Source of the DNA: Gibbula magus | Taxonomy: Eukaryota; Mollusca; Gastropoda; Trochida; Trochidae | Direction: 5' to 3' | Length of the DNA stretch: 64,000 nucleotides | NCBI GenBank assembly: GCA_936450465.1 | Contig: OW388291.1 | Location: forward strand, 85,419,099 to 85,483,098 | Shown here: positions 48,101 through 57,265 of the stretch, piece by piece | How positions within the stretch are numbered: position 1 is the stretch's first letter | Layout: each line of letters begins with the position of its first letter | The notes under the pieces: generated by a model | Seen by the model: only the letters and a program-made list of their open reading frames with translations | Told to the model about the DNA's origin: nothing | Database searches by the model: none | Made by a program: the position numbers and the translations under genes

Positions 48101-51100
48101 TGTCATTTTGTATCCCTCATTTTACCCCAAGCTGCTTTGGTCTTTCAGCTTTAATAGAAAACAATAAAAAAAAATAGAGCCATGGGCTCTGTAGCTCATC
48201 AGGATTTCATTGATTTACTATCTAAAGTTGAATATTTAAGTTATTTAAGTTATTGTTTACAAGCAAAAGATAGGTTCTTAGATCATGACCACTGTGACCC
48301 CATTTGGGGTCCAGTGTCACATAATCTACAATTTAGAATCCCCATTGGCCAAGGAGTCTGCACACAACTTTTCAGCTCTCTAGACCTTTTGGAACTGGAG
48401 AAGAAGATAAAAGTAGGTTTTTAAGGCTGTGACCCCTGTGACCCCATTTGGGGTCACTTGGTCACGAAATCTACAATTAAGAATCCCCATTGGCCAAGGA
48501 GTCTGCACACAACTTTTCAGCTCTCTAGACCTTTTGGAACTGGAAAAGAAGATGAAAATAGGTTTTTAAGGATGTGACTCCGGTGACCCCATTTGCGGTC
48601 ACGGGGTCACGAAATCTACAATTTAGAATCCCCATTGGCCAAGGAGTCTGCACACAACTTTTCAGCTCTCTAGACCTTTTGGAACTCGAGAAGAAGATGA
48701 AAATAGGTTTTTAAGGATGTGACCCCTGTGACCCCAATTGGGGTCATGGGGTCACGAAATCTACAATTTAGAATCCCCATTGGCCAAGGAGTCTGCACAC
48801 AACTTTTCAGCTCTCTAGACCTTTTGGAACTGAAGAAGAAGTTGAAAATAGGTTTTTAAGGATGTGACCCCTGTGACCCCATTTGGGGTCACGGGGTCAC
48901 GAAATCTACAATTAAGAATCCCCATTGGCCAAGGAGTCTGCACACAACTTTTCAGCTCTCTAGACCTTTTGGAACTGGAAAAGAAGATGAAAATAGGTTT
49001 TTAAGGATGTGACCCGGGCGACTCCATTTGCGGTCACGGGGTCACGAAATCTACAATTTAAAATCCCCATTGGTCAAGGAGTCTGCACACAACTTTTCAG
49101 CTCTCTAGACCTTTTGGAACTGGAGAAGAAGATGAAAATAAGTTTTTAAGGATGTGACCCCGGTGACCCCATTTGGGGTCACAGGGTCACGAAATCTACA
49201 ATTTAGAATCCCCATTGGCCAAGGAGTCTGCACACAACTTTTCAGCTCTCTAGACCTTTTGGAACTGGAAAAGAAGATGAAAATAGGTTTTTAAGGATGT
49301 GACTCCGGTGACCCCATTTGCGGTCACGGGGTCACGAAATCTACAATTTAGAATCCCCATTGGCCAAGGAGTCTGCACACAACTTTTCAGCTCTCTAGAC
49401 CTTTTGGAACTCGAGAAGAAGATGAAAATAGGTTTTTAAGGATGTGACCCCTGTGACCCCATTTGGGGTCATGGGGTCACGAACTCTACAATTTAGAATC
49501 CCCATTTGCCAAGGAGTCTGTACACAACTTTTCAGCTCTCTAGACCTTTTGGAACTGGAGAAGAAGTTGAAAATAGGTTTTTAAGGATGTGACCCATGAA
49601 ACCCCATTTGGGGTCATGGGGTCACGAAATCTACAATTTAGAATCCCCACTGGCCAAGGAGTCTGCACACAACTTTTCAGCTCTCTAGACCTTTTGGAAC
49701 TGAAGAAGAAGTTGAAAATAGGTTTTTAAGGATGTGACCCATGAAACCCCATTTGGGGTCATGGGGTCACGAAATCTACAATTTAGAATCCCCATTGGCC
49801 AAGGAGTCTGCACACAACTTTTCAGCTCTCTAGACCTTTTGGAACTGGAGAAGAAGATGAAAATAAGTTTTTAAGGATGTGACCCTGGTGACCCCATTTG
49901 GGGTCACAGGGTCACGAAATCTACAATTTAGAATCCCCATTGGCCAAGGAGTCTGCACACAACTTTTCAGCTCTCTAGACCTTTTGAAACTGGAGAAGAA
50001 GATGAAAATAAGTTTTTAAGGATGTGACCGCGGTGACCCCATTTGGGGTCACAGGGTCACGAAATCTACAATTTAGAATCCCCATTGGCCAAGGAGTCTG
50101 CACACAACTTTTCAGCTCTCTAGACCTTTTGGAACTCGAGAAGAAGATGAAAATAGGTTTTTAAGGATGTGACCCCTGTGACCCCATTTGGGGTCATGGG
50201 GTCACGAAATCTACAATTTAGAATCCCCATTGGCCAAGGAGTCTGCACACAACTTTTCAGCTCTCTAGACCTTTTGGAACTGAAGAAGAAGATGAAAATA
50301 GGTTTTTAAGGATGTGACCCCTGTGACCCCAATTGGGGTCATGGGGTCACGAAATCTACAATTTAGAATCCCCATTGGCCAAGGAGTCTGCACATAAAAT
50401 TTCAGCTCTGTGGAATCATTGGTTCTGGAGAAGAAGTCGAAAAAGCGAAAAGTTTACGGATGGACGGATGGACGGATGGACGGACGCCGGACACCATGCC
50501 ATGCCATAAGCCCATCGGGCCTTTCAGGCCTGATGAGCTAAAAATAGAGCCACTGGCTCTGAAGCTCATCAGGAATCATGTTATTAATTATCTCTATTGT
50601 AAAGATTAAGATTATCACATAATAAATCATTGCCCAGTCATCAAATTTAAAAGTTTTTATCAAAATTGGTTACACATTAATCCATACTCATTATAAATAA
50701 TGTAGACCTTTGCAGTTTTTTGTTTTACTTCTTATTTTTATTCTGGAATTATCAACATTTATTACATAATGAAAAAGAGCCCCTATTTTTGTTTCTAAAA
50801 ATCCTGTTTCTCATTGGCTCATAGTTTCATAGGCTCCTTTTCAATATTTAATTAATAAATTCTATTGAGAATCTGAGTGTAAGACTAAATCAGTAACACA
50901 GCAGAGAAGTAACCTGAAACCTCCGTGTATTAGCTGCTGTTTGCATCTCTGCCAGGGAGTGGTCACTCCCCAGGTCAACACCTGCAATTACACAACATGC
51001 AGACCCTGGACTCACAGCCAGTAAATTACATATTTTAAATTTTGTTTCTCCCATCTTCATTTATTTTTCTTTATTGGAAAAGAAGATGTGGTATCACAAA

Positions 51101-54100
51101 CTCTTGTAGCTAGTTTCAAAATTCATTTTCAAAGGTTTTTTAGGCTGTGGCCAATATTTGGGGTCACAGAATCACCAAATTTACAAGTTAGAATCCCCAT
51201 TGGCTAAAGAGTTTGCATACAATATTACAACAGAGTTTGCATACAATATTACAGCGTTCTAGATCTTTTTGTTCCGGAGAAAAAGATGAAAACATAATTT
51301 TAGGTAATGGCTTGTGAGGCACTTATTTGGGGCCACAGCGTCACCAAATCTACAATTTAGAATCTCCATTGGCTAAAGACTCATTACACAACATGACGAC
51401 CTTCTAGGTCTTTTCGTTCTGGAGAAGAAGGTGAAAATAATCTTATCTTATCATTTCATCACCAGTCATATGCAGTTCACATATCTCATGTAAAATAATA
51501 GAGTTCTTAACCGTCTTCAATTTAGTCCTTTATGACTTGTCACAATTTTCAGTTCATTTGCATACAATATTACAACAGAGTTTGCATACAATATTACAGC
51601 GTTCTAGATCTTTTTGTTCCGGAGAAAAAGATGAAAACATAATTTTAGGTAATGGCCTGTGAGGCACTTATTTGGGGCCACAGTGTCACCAAATCTACAA
51701 TTTAGAATCTCCATTGGCTAAAGACTCATTACACAACATGACGACCTTCTAGGTCTTTTCGTTCTGGAGAGGAAGATGAAAATAATCTTATCTTATCATT
51801 TCATCACCAGTCATATGCAGTTCACATATCTCATGTAAAATAATAGAATTCTTAACCGTCTTCAATTTAGTCCTTTATGACTTGTCACAATTTTCAGTTC
51901 ATAGGCTATTCAATAGTTCTCATTTCACATTGATGACATCAATTTGACAAACATGTCCACAATGTAGATTGTTATCTCAAGTCGACTTATATTTCAAATA
52001 AAGTGATTGAAGTAGTCATAAAATATCAGTTCAAACTTCATTTTCAAAGGTTTTTTAGGCTGTGGCCCATATTTGTGGTCACAGGGTCACCAAATTTACA
52101 AGTTAGAATCCCCATTTACTAAAGAGTTTGCATACAATATCACAGCCTTCTAGGTCTTTTTGTTCCGGAGAAAAAGATGAAAACAGGATTTTAGGTAATG
52201 GCCTGTGAGGCCCTTATTTGGGGTCACAGGGTCACCAAATCTACAATTTAGAATCCCCATTAGCCAAGGAATCTGTACATATAATTTCAGCTCTCTGGAG
52301 TCATTGGTTCTGGAGAAGAAGATGAAAATAGCTTTTTAGGTTATGACCCCTGGGGCCCTTTTTTGGGGTCACAGGGTCACCAAATCTACAATTTAGAATC
52401 CCCATGGGCCAAGGACTCTGTACATAAAATTTCAGATCTCTGGAGTCATTGGTTCTGGAGAAGAAGATGAAAATAGCTTTATAGGTTAAGACCCCTGGGG
52501 CCCGTATTTGGGGTCACAGGGTCACCAAATCTACAATTTAGAATCCCCATGGGCCAAGGACTCTGTACATAAAATTTCAGATCTCTGGAGTCATTGGTTC
52601 TGGAGAAGAAGATGAAAATAGCTTTATAGGTTAAGACCCCTGGGGCCCGTATTTGGGGTCACAGGGTCACCAAATCTACAATTTAGAATCCCCATGGGCC
52701 AAGGACTCTGTACATAAAATTTCAGTTCTCTCGATTCATTGGTTCTGGAGAAGAAGTCGAAAAAGTGAAAAGTTTACGGACGGACGGACGGATGGACGGA
52801 CGACATCCCATGCCATAAGCCCATCGGGCCTTTCAGGCCTGATGAGCTAAAAATGTAAAAATTAAATTTTAGGTAAAAAGCTACAAGACAACAATAAAAT
52901 TGCATTTTTGTCTTGCACAAACGTGTTACCATAACTCTTTTATTAAAATAAGGCCATAATTATGAAATATGTTTGTTGTTTTATCATCATGAAAGAGTGA
53001 AATGACAGTGAAAAATGGGAGCTCATATTGGGAGCTCATATTTAAAAAAACAAGCACTGTGACCCCTATTAACAGAAATGGATTTAGCATAGGTTTTCAT
53101 GTATGCAGTTAAATATTAGCAATTTCTTGCGATATTTTAAATTGGTAAGGAAAATCCTTTAAAATTGTCCCCATGCTTTATTTTTTTCAACTTTCTTACA
53201 CCTCTCAATATTTCCAATTCTGTCTTTCTCTCATGACAACTTCATGCTTTTCATTATGTTCTACAACATCATGTCCTTAACTCTATACTGTGATGTTTGC
53301 CATTGTACTTATATTGTAAAGAATTATCGATAAGCTAATTCTGAAAGAGTGGGTTACAATTGATTGTTACTCTGATTGTGTTGTGGAACAGCACCAAGAG
53401 GTTTGTGATCAAATGCTTATAAAATTTCAAAACATTCCTAGGTTACTGAAGTGCAAAAATCACAAAAGACATTAATTGGTAATTAGGGATAATAAAGTCA
53501 CTCAGCAAATGATGGGATATACCCAGCCTACAGTCTATATGTATGTATCAATCTATTAATCTATTCAACTATTCAAATATTTGTCAATCTACTTTCAATC
53601 AGTCTATCTATTTACTCAATCAAATCTAGCAGTCTATCTATTCTATCAAATCAATCAATCTATTTGCTCTATCAAATCTATCAATCTATTTATTCTATCA
53701 AATCAATGTCAAAGTCAAAAGTTCTTTATTGTATTCGAGGCCTCTGGCCCATATACATTTGAGTTACATGCATTATTAATCACCAGTTCAATAACAAATT
53801 AAATGGGTACAAAGGTGATTGATTTTAACCTATCATCTCGATGAGATATGGCATAGGTAACATATTGTGCAAGTCTAAGAATGCTGTTATTGTTATCAGA
53901 AGAAAGGATTTGTTTAAATGCTAAAGCAGGAGGCTTGGAAAGATAATAATCATGGATAAACTTTTTCCGTAAATCGTCGTAAGATTGACAAACAAATAGA
54001 AAATGAATTTCGTCTTCAACGGCTACTTTACACAATGGACATATTAGCTATTGCTTTTGTCGATACATTTGTACCTACCTTCATTAATCATTAAATTTGA

Positions 54101-57100
54101 CAGACCTAATCTGAATCGTATCAATGAATAACTTAACTTATTGGATGTTAAATGTGAAAGATATCTTTCGGGTTGGAGTAGGCTTTTAAAGAGTCTATAT
54201 GAATCATAACGTGAGCTATTATCTAATGTCGACTGCCAATCTTGATTAAACATATTTAATGCTGTTTCTCGAAATTGATACAAGAAAAGGTTTATATTAC
54301 CAACAGTCTGGCTCAGCCAAACAAAACCATAACCATGAGAAAACAAAAGATTTCGAACGTGGGATGCCCATGTTACTTTCCCTAAATCATCTAAATGAAC
54401 AAGCATGTTGTAAGCCTTCTTAGGTAGTCTATATTCATGCATACATATTATTTGTAATCAAAATTTCAAACATCTAACATAAGCATTAATGTATAACGGG
54501 TATCTCCCACATTGCCCATATACCATACATGTTGGAGTCGACTGACCGACACAAAGGAACTTTTTACACGCTAACAGATGTACCTTTTCGATGCATTCAA
54601 AACGTTGGAATCCCCATATTTCTGATCCATAAAGTAAAATTGGTTGTATTTGACAAATCAATCAATCTATCTATTTATTCTATCAAATCTATCAGTCTAT
54701 TTATTCTATCAAATCTATAAGTCTATCTATTTACTTTATCAAATCAATCAATTTATCTACTTACTCTATCAAATCTAGCAGTCTATCTATTTATTCTATC
54801 AAATCAATCAATCTATTTGCTCTATCAAATCTATCAATCTATTTATTCTATCAAATCTATCAGTCTATCTATTTATTCTATCAACTCTATCAGTCTATCT
54901 ATTTATTCTATCAACTCTATCAGTCTATTTATTCTATCAAATCTAGCAGTCTATTTACTCTATCAAATCTATCAGTCTATCTATTTACTCTATCAAATCA
55001 ATCTATCCTTTTATGCTATCAAATCAATCTATTTATTCTATCAAATCTATCAGTCTATCTATATATTCTATCAAATCTATCAGTCTATATATTTACTCTA
55101 TCAAATCAATCTATCCATTTATTCTATCAAATCAATCAGTCTATCTATTTACTCTATCAAATCAATCAGTCCATCTATTTATTCTATCAAATCAATCAAT
55201 CTATCTATTTACTCTATCAAATCAATCAATCTATCTATTTACTCTATCAAATCAATCAGTCTATCTATTTATTCTATCATATCTATCAGTCTATCTATTT
55301 ATCCTATCAAATTTATCAACCTATCTATTTACTCTATCAAATCAATCTATCCATTTATTCTATCAAATCAGTCTATTTATTCTATCAAATCTAGCAATCT
55401 ATCTATTTACTCTATCAAATTTATCAACCTACTTATTCTATCAAGTCTATTTTAACAAATCTGTCTATCTACTCAGCTCTATTAAACCTTTGATCGAATG
55501 TATCAATCTATTCATCTATATCTATATCTATCTATTCATTATCATTTGATTTATCAAATATATCTCTCTGCTATCAATCTAATCTATCAAACCTATCAAT
55601 CTATCCAGCTACTCACCAGTACTCCATTGTAGATCCTGGTCCGGTACTTGAGGTTGAGACCCCGACACGTGAAACGCAGCACCAACAAACCTCTCCCCGC
55701 CAGACCCTCACACACGCCCTGCACCTGGGGGGTGTCCATGTCACCCCCCGCCCCGTGTGTGAACATCAACCCCGTCTCGTAGTGGGTAGTGGGCGTGCAC
55801 ACCGCCACTGGGATCTTTTTGTCACCAATGAGTATCTCTTTCCTCCTGGAGATTTATATATGTTGATTGAACAAAAGTTAAAAAGAAATTTTAAATAACT
55901 TGGCTGTACTGTACAGTAGAAGTTGTCTGAATATAACCAAAAATAGAGTTATCTTTTGGCTCTGTATCTCATAACATCAGGCTTTAAATAACTAATAATA
56001 TAATGGAATTAAGGACCACAGAGACACAAAATCAAGTCATAAAATATATCCAAGGAGTCTGTACATAATATTGAGTTAGTGATCAAGAAGTACAAAAATA
56101 GAGTCATGGGCTCTGTAGCTCATCAGGATTTATATTGTTTAATGCTGAAGACTGAAATAGATTTTTTAGGTCATGGCCCTTTAGACCCTTATTTGGGTAT
56201 TATTATCACCGAATCTATAATTTAAAATCTCCATTTGTTAAAGAGTCTGTAAATAATATTTTAGCCTTCTAGGTCTTTTAGTTCTGGAGAAGAAGATGAA
56301 AATAGGATTTTAGGTCATGGCCTGTGAGGCCCTTATTAGGGGCCACAGGTTTACCAAATCTACAAATTAGAATCTATATTGGCTAAAGACTCTGCATCCA
56401 ACATGTCAGCCTTCTAGGTCTTTTAGTTCTGGAGAAGAAGATGAAAATAGGATTTTAGGTCATGGTCTGTGAGGCCCTTATTTGGAGCCACAGTGTCAAC
56501 AAATCTACAATTTAGAATCTATATTGGCTAAAGACTCTGCATCCAACATTTCAGCCTTCTAGGTCTTTTAGTTCTGGAGAAGAAGATGAAAATAGGATTT
56601 TAGGTCATGGTCTGTGAGGCCCTTATTTGGAGCCACAGGGTCAACAAATCTACAATTTAGAATCTCCATTGGCTAAAGACTCTGCACACAATATTACAGC
56701 CTTCTAGTTCTTCTTGTTCTGGAGAAGAAGATGAAAATAGGTTTTTAAGTCATGGTCTGTGAGGCCTTTATTTGGGGCCACAGTGTCACCAAATCTACAA
56801 TTTAGAATCCCCATTTACTAAAGAGTCTGCACACAATATTACAGCCTTCTAGGTCTTTTTTTCTGGAGAAGAAGATGAAAAAAGGTGTTTAGATTGTTTA
56901 GACAATTTAGAATCCCCATTGGCCAAGGTCCTTAGGAGTCTGCACATAAAATTTCACCTCTCTCGAGTTATTGGTTCTGGAGAAGAAGTCGAAAAAGCAA
57001 AATGTTTACAAGCGGATGGACAGACGCATGCCGTGCCATGCCATAAGCCCATCTGGCCTTTCAGGTCTGATGAGCTAAAAAGCAATAGTTTTACGGCCAG

Positions 57101-57154
57101 ACACCATCATACCATTAGCCAATCAGGCCTTTCATGCCTAGTGAGCTTTATATA

Positions 57155-57192
<38 letters not shown>

Positions 57193-57265
57193 CTTGAAAT
57201 GTGATCTATGTCTGCAAAACTTACACAGTAGTAAAGGTTGATGCTGGAGTGTCCTTGACATCCAT
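35424..57265 (-). CDS. TEX30: TEX30-like alpha/beta hydrolase, four coding exons
   Basis: Coding exons in transcript order: 57225-57265, 55617-55845, 47431-47479, 35424-36157. All borders are GT/AG, and the total of 1053 nt gives 350 aa. Order of motifs: GLMFTHGAGGDM (oxyanion region), LRFTCRGLNLKYR, FLGGRSMGSRAA with nucleophile Ser109 in G-R-S-M-G, ALFVSGDQDDMC with the likely acid Asp170, and VWLEGAGHSL with His287. These match vertebrate TEX30 (KANSL3-like dienelactone-hydrolase fold), whose substrate is unknown. Unlike the ~230-aa vertebrate protein, this one has a ~90-residue Asn/Gln/Ser insert (about 186-274) and a basic tail ending RRKKAK. The first coding exon has an acceptor just upstream (TTTTACAG|GGAAAATG), so a 5' UTR exon lies further right. 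Confidence 0.88.
36238..37804. mobile_element. Repeat element with ~430-bp tandem units rich in AGGTCA half-sites
   Basis: Starts near AGCAGAGCAGCTCAGAAACT and ends with the palindrome AGCAGCTCC.ACTTAGTCGGAGCTGCT, so the termini are inverted repeats. Inside, about three units of ~430 bp repeat (for example GAACTGGTGAC.ATGACCCTA at 36869 and 37301). Each has several TGACCTTGACCTTTGACCT stretches, i.e. AGGTCA direct repeats including a DR1 spacing. The 3' part has (GGC)n just before the end. No ORF of a transposase. In the last TEX30 intron. Confidence 0.65.
37805..38610. other. Intron sequence with fragments of the GAGCC...CTC family
   Basis: At 37970 and 38280 there are GAGCCTTTGAGTCTGTAGCTC and CATGGGCTCTGTAGCTC, the 5' end motif of the family described at 48172. 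The rest is AT-rich. Confidence 0.4.
38615..39622 (+). mobile_element. GAGCC...GAGCTAAAA family element, copy 1
   Basis: 5' end AATAGAGCCACTGGCTCTGA with AGCTCATCAGG; 3' end (GGAC)n then GGATGAGCTAAAAA. Its first ~530 bp are nearly identical to 50541-51060. Near the 3' end lies one monomer (AATCTACAATTTAGAATCCC...AAGGAGTCTG) of the type amplified at 48270-50400. Confidence 0.7.
39623..40990. other. Intron sequence, AT-rich
   Basis: GGCCCCCTTTCACAAAGCTC at about 39739 looks like the end of a small transposable element. A GAGCCATTGGCTCTGTAGGTC motif at 40368 is another family 5' end. Nothing else supported. Confidence 0.35.
40991..41202 (+). repeat. Ngaro split repeat A1
   Basis: Begins AATCCCATTTAGTCATC and ends CGGATAATTTCC, just upstream of the gag-like start. 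Probably contains the element's promoter. Confidence 0.9.
41220..42428 (+). CDS. Ngaro gag-like protein
   Basis: 402 aa from ATG 41220, 18 bp after repeat A1. The N-terminus is basic and Ser/Thr-rich. A conserved middle (TLGTWTSAFHTFMSIYVSRH to RQWGKIDGELWLKYM) is typical of DIRS/Ngaro ORF1. At about residues 331-362 there are two cysteine clusters, CWNFNKLGCQRPDC and CSRCGRRDHGARSC; the second is a CCHC knuckle for nucleic-acid binding. The ORF overlaps the next one by ~150 bp in another frame, so RT is made by frameshift or re-initiation. Confidence 0.82.
   Translation: MPPKRKASLNHKLVRGGAKSKVAKSTPSTSAGSETRHRTEGSESTGKGSTQSGTSSRDAFNVIINSQQLLEPTSLGVDQQLDQGQQVTEVNFPSINPPNPNFPPSESNISNQLAQILTILSKNQPSQVSGFNFPPVHDSGAPAAGISHHNDVILPSANQIAAEGESLNFRAEVLGSHVKQQTREKIWRGEYIELSTLLPNAADSEEETNTLTVVADITGQVTFRPSKPRKPLTLGTWTSAFHTFMSIYVSRHSSLQVVQGLLSHMESVRTAALRFGGDAWYIYDQQFRQRMARDTTRQWGKIDGELWLKYMIPQQHIPIANPPAREYSENVCWNFNKLGCQRPDCIYPHKCSRCGRRDHGARSCFRGTGAPNPPTTARPENRTYEKGNPRGNKAGYNTGSSR
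42280..44025 (+). CDS. Ngaro reverse transcriptase/RNase H
   Basis: 581 aa in this frame. Conserved sequence begins around residue 45 (TPVQVGNLLPWLHEYD). RT motifs: NLQVSPIGLVPKGD, FRLIHHLSYPKGNSINDNI, LLAKFDVKSAFRIIPVHP, LPFGCSISCAIFETFS and the catalytic YLDDF near residue 267. RNase H: LYTDAAATLGFGVYL, TTLELFPIV, NCDNQAVV and a closing NTIADAISR, which supply the D-E-D-D acids. This arrangement and the YLDDF-with-FGCS pattern are typical of the DIRS order. The frame is intact. Confidence 0.9.
   Translation: MEGGTMGHVHAFEGRGHPTPLLQQDQKIEPMRRVIQEVTKLATTPVQVGNLLPWLHEYDNTHTQQAHYLFEGFKFGFKLNFEGLRLSRSSKNLRSATGAVMSNVVAAKLRKEVDLGRMAGPFVNPPLPNLQVSPIGLVPKGDTDKTGEDNFRLIHHLSYPKGNSINDNIDPQACAVTYARFDEAVKMVQDLGAGALLAKFDVKSAFRIIPVHPEDFDLLGIKFGGEYYFDKCLPFGCSISCAIFETFSTFLQWCMERQIDNHALMHYLDDFLTGGTARSAGCGANLATCLQFLHYAGVPVAHDKTVGPTTKITFLGLEIDTNIMQVRIPAEKVSQLNSLIKELLSPSLSKITKRTLQSLIGKLNFICRAIPMGRAFCRRLIDLMTTLKHPHHRVRLTSWVKHDLEMWLVFLSNYNGVSVFQDKWWIDSDHMQLYTDAAATLGFGVYLRGEWSYGRWPAAWVEDGTTKDMTTLELFPIVLSIQLWGEKLSNKKVMFNCDNQAVVTIINKQSSKSKRVMMLLRRLILLCLRYNILFKAAYINTKANTIADAISRFQWDRFRTMAPEADLNPTPVPESIWEICN
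44020..44721 (+). pseudogene. Truncated Ngaro tyrosine recombinase remnant
   Basis: Frames read LLEQAYADNTWAT...EFHAAHHLPDIWP, VNFIAYLFVTH, ARTNVSGISAYHKLQ, then KLLYGMQKSAWRQDQRKIIT, the N-terminal core-binding domain of DIRS recombinases. A further frame gives FGVIFRVSELV (the first catalytic Arg) and TQSKGDRLHQGTTV...LCPVASLN. The HxxR and Tyr boxes are absent and at least three frame changes occur, so the recombinase cannot work. A donor TTCGG|GTAAGT (44442/44443) and an acceptor TTTTTCAG|TGTGG (44721/44722) would join the frame of the N-terminal domain to the SGNH exon. Confidence 0.65.
44722..45257 (+). CDS. SGNH/GDSL-type hydrolase exon of the Ngaro element
   Basis: 178 aa. Block I is VWLVGSSYLARA (nucleophile Ser in GSS), block II lies around WLARGGMRWDEL (Gly), block III is LIHLGSNDLGG (Asn), and block V is WDGTHLNNAG (Asp and His). 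So all four SGNH catalytic positions are present. No Met starts the domain; it begins right at a splice acceptor, so it is likely translated as a fusion. Hydrolase domains of this kind are known from Ngaro elements; their function is unknown. The frame is uninterrupted while the recombinase beside it is broken. Confidence 0.82.
45397..45991 (+). repeat. Ngaro split repeat B1
   Basis: From GTGGTGCTTGCGGACTACC to AACATCTGACAAT; identical, as far as I can see, to 46331-46925. Three small GGCAGCGGTAGTTG-like units lie inside. Confidence 0.92.
45992..46206 (+). repeat. Ngaro split repeat A2
   Basis: Copy of A1 abutting B1 with no spacer, as expected of the Ngaro end structure. Confidence 0.92.
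46331..46925 (+). repeat. Ngaro split repeat B2
   Basis: Second copy of B, ending the element at AACATCTGACAAT before AAAGCATGG. Confidence 0.92.
47431..47479 (-). CDS. TEX30: TEX30 coding exon 3 (49 nt)
   Basis: Acceptor ATATTTCAG|AGATACATG and donor CTTGGAG|GTAAAT. It encodes RYMKESYPGLTQCFLG, aligning with the YLK...FLGG segment of vertebrate TEX30, and supplies the beta-strand leading to the nucleophile elbow. Phase 0 in, phase 1 out, consistent with both neighbours. A microexon between introns of 8.1 and 11.3 kb. Confidence 0.85.
47619..47806. mobile_element. Foldback/MITE-like element
   Basis: Two ~90-bp arms (47619-47709 and 47713-47806) form an imperfect inverted repeat. They share GGTTACC.AGGGTT.TATATA, TGCTCCGTTACT.TCCACTAT and ATCACCCATGG.AAACT. 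Almost no loop. Lies 140 bp upstream (transcript sense) of TEX30 exon 3. Confidence 0.85.
48172..50541 (+). mobile_element. GAGCC...GAGCTAAAA family element with expanded monomer array
   Basis: 5' end AATAGAGCCATGGGCTCTGT followed by AGCTCATCAGG; 3' end CCATCGGGCCTTTCAGGCCT followed by GATGAGCTAAAAA. CTCATCAGG and CCTGATGAG are inverted, so the element has short terminal inverted repeats. Between them lie 15 monomers of ~144 bp, then a GGAC/GGAT simple repeat next to the 3' end. No coding capacity. Confidence 0.75.
48270..50400 (+). repeat. 144-bp tandem array, about 15 monomers
   Basis: Each monomer starts GATGTGACCCC, has the palindrome GTGACCCCATTTGGGGTCAC, a GGGGTCACGAAATC step, AATTTAGAATCCCCATTGGC, AAGGAGTCTGCACACAAC, CTCTCTAGACCTTTTGGAAC and GAAGAAGATGAAAATAGG. 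Starts at about 48290, 48429, 48572, 48718, 48862, 49007, 49154, 49298, 49444, 49588, 49733, 49877, 50022, 50166, 50311. Variants such as GACTCCGG with TTTGCGGTC recur 726 bp apart (48572, 49298), suggesting a five-monomer higher-order unit. Confidence 0.92.
50541..52855 (+). mobile_element. GAGCC...GAGCTAAAA family element, copy abutting the array
   Basis: Begins directly after the previous element's 3' end. First ~530 bp nearly identical to 38615-39130. Inside is a ~350-bp duplication (51207-51480 and 51557-51830) and four monomers (52200-52760) with GACCCCTGGGGCCC variants. Ends with (GGAC)n and GCCTGATGAGCTAAAAA. Confidence 0.72.
52860..53525. other. Intron sequence, nothing recognised
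   Basis: AT-rich with no repeat or ORF of note. Confidence 0.35.
53530..55605. repeat. CTAT-rich minisatellite, interrupted by a LINE
   Basis: Units such as CTATCTATTTATTCTATCAA with ATCAATCAAT or ATCTATCAGT repeat over 53530-53705 and 54656-55605. Long open frames here (ILSNQSI.. type) are artefacts of a repeat lacking stops and should not be called genes. The right end lies ten bases from the TEX30 exon 2 donor. Confidence 0.92.
53706..54655 (-). mobile_element. 5'-truncated LINE inserted in the minisatellite
   Basis: Minus-strand frames in order: QIQPILLYGSEIWGFQRFEC (RT thumb), KKFLCVGQSTPTCMVYGQCG, then GKVTWASHVRNLLFSHGYGF, and CKVAVEDEIHFLFVCQSYDD as the C-terminal knuckle. Frame breaks at about 54450 and 54040. 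The 3' end has TACAATAAAGAACTTTTGAC at 53706-53730. Minisatellite units resume exactly on both sides (CAAATCAAT). Related to the LINE at 57590. Confidence 0.82.
55617..55845 (-). CDS. TEX30: TEX30 coding exon 2
   Basis: Acceptor AAATCTCCAG|GAGG and donor GTACTG|GTGAGT; 229 nt, phase 2 in, phase 0 out. Encodes KEILIGDKKIPVAVCTP, GLMFTHGAGGDMDTPQVQ, and GLLVLRFTCRGLNLKYR. GC content is far above the intron around it. Confidence 0.88.
55846..56090. other. TEX30 intron 1, 3' part
   Basis: Contains a GAGTTATCTTTTGGCTCTGT family-end fragment at about 55943. Otherwise AT-rich. Confidence 0.35.
56094..57080 (+). mobile_element. GAGCC...GAGCTAAAA family element in TEX30 intron 1
   Basis: 5' end AATAGAGTCATGGGCTCTGT followed by AGCTCATCAGG; 3' end CTGGCCTTTCAGGTCTGATG followed by AGCTAAAA. 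Five or six diverged ~143-bp monomers between (GAAGAAGATGAAAATAGGAT and AATCTACAATTTAGAATC repeat). Confidence 0.7.
57148..57190. repeat. (TA)n microsatellite
   Basis: TA run broken once by TATTATA. Lies 33 bp downstream (transcript sense) of TEX30 exon 1. Confidence 0.88.
57225..57265 (-). CDS. TEX30: TEX30 coding exon 1
   Basis: ATG at 57265-57263 in GGAAAATGGATG; donor ACTACTGT|GTAAGT. Encodes 13 residues and two bases of Val. The acceptor TATTTTACAG lies six bases before the ATG, so transcription starts in an upstream non-coding exon not identified. Confidence 0.75.

Noticed and set aside
48270..50400. CRISPR-like regular repeat spacing
   Set aside because: Monomers are contiguous 144-bp units without unique spacers, in an intron of a eukaryotic gene.
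54817..55549. Long ORFs of 212 and 178 aa with ILSNQSIYSIKS-type repeats
   Set aside because: They are translations of the CTAT minisatellite, which has no stops in two frames. No start context or splice support.
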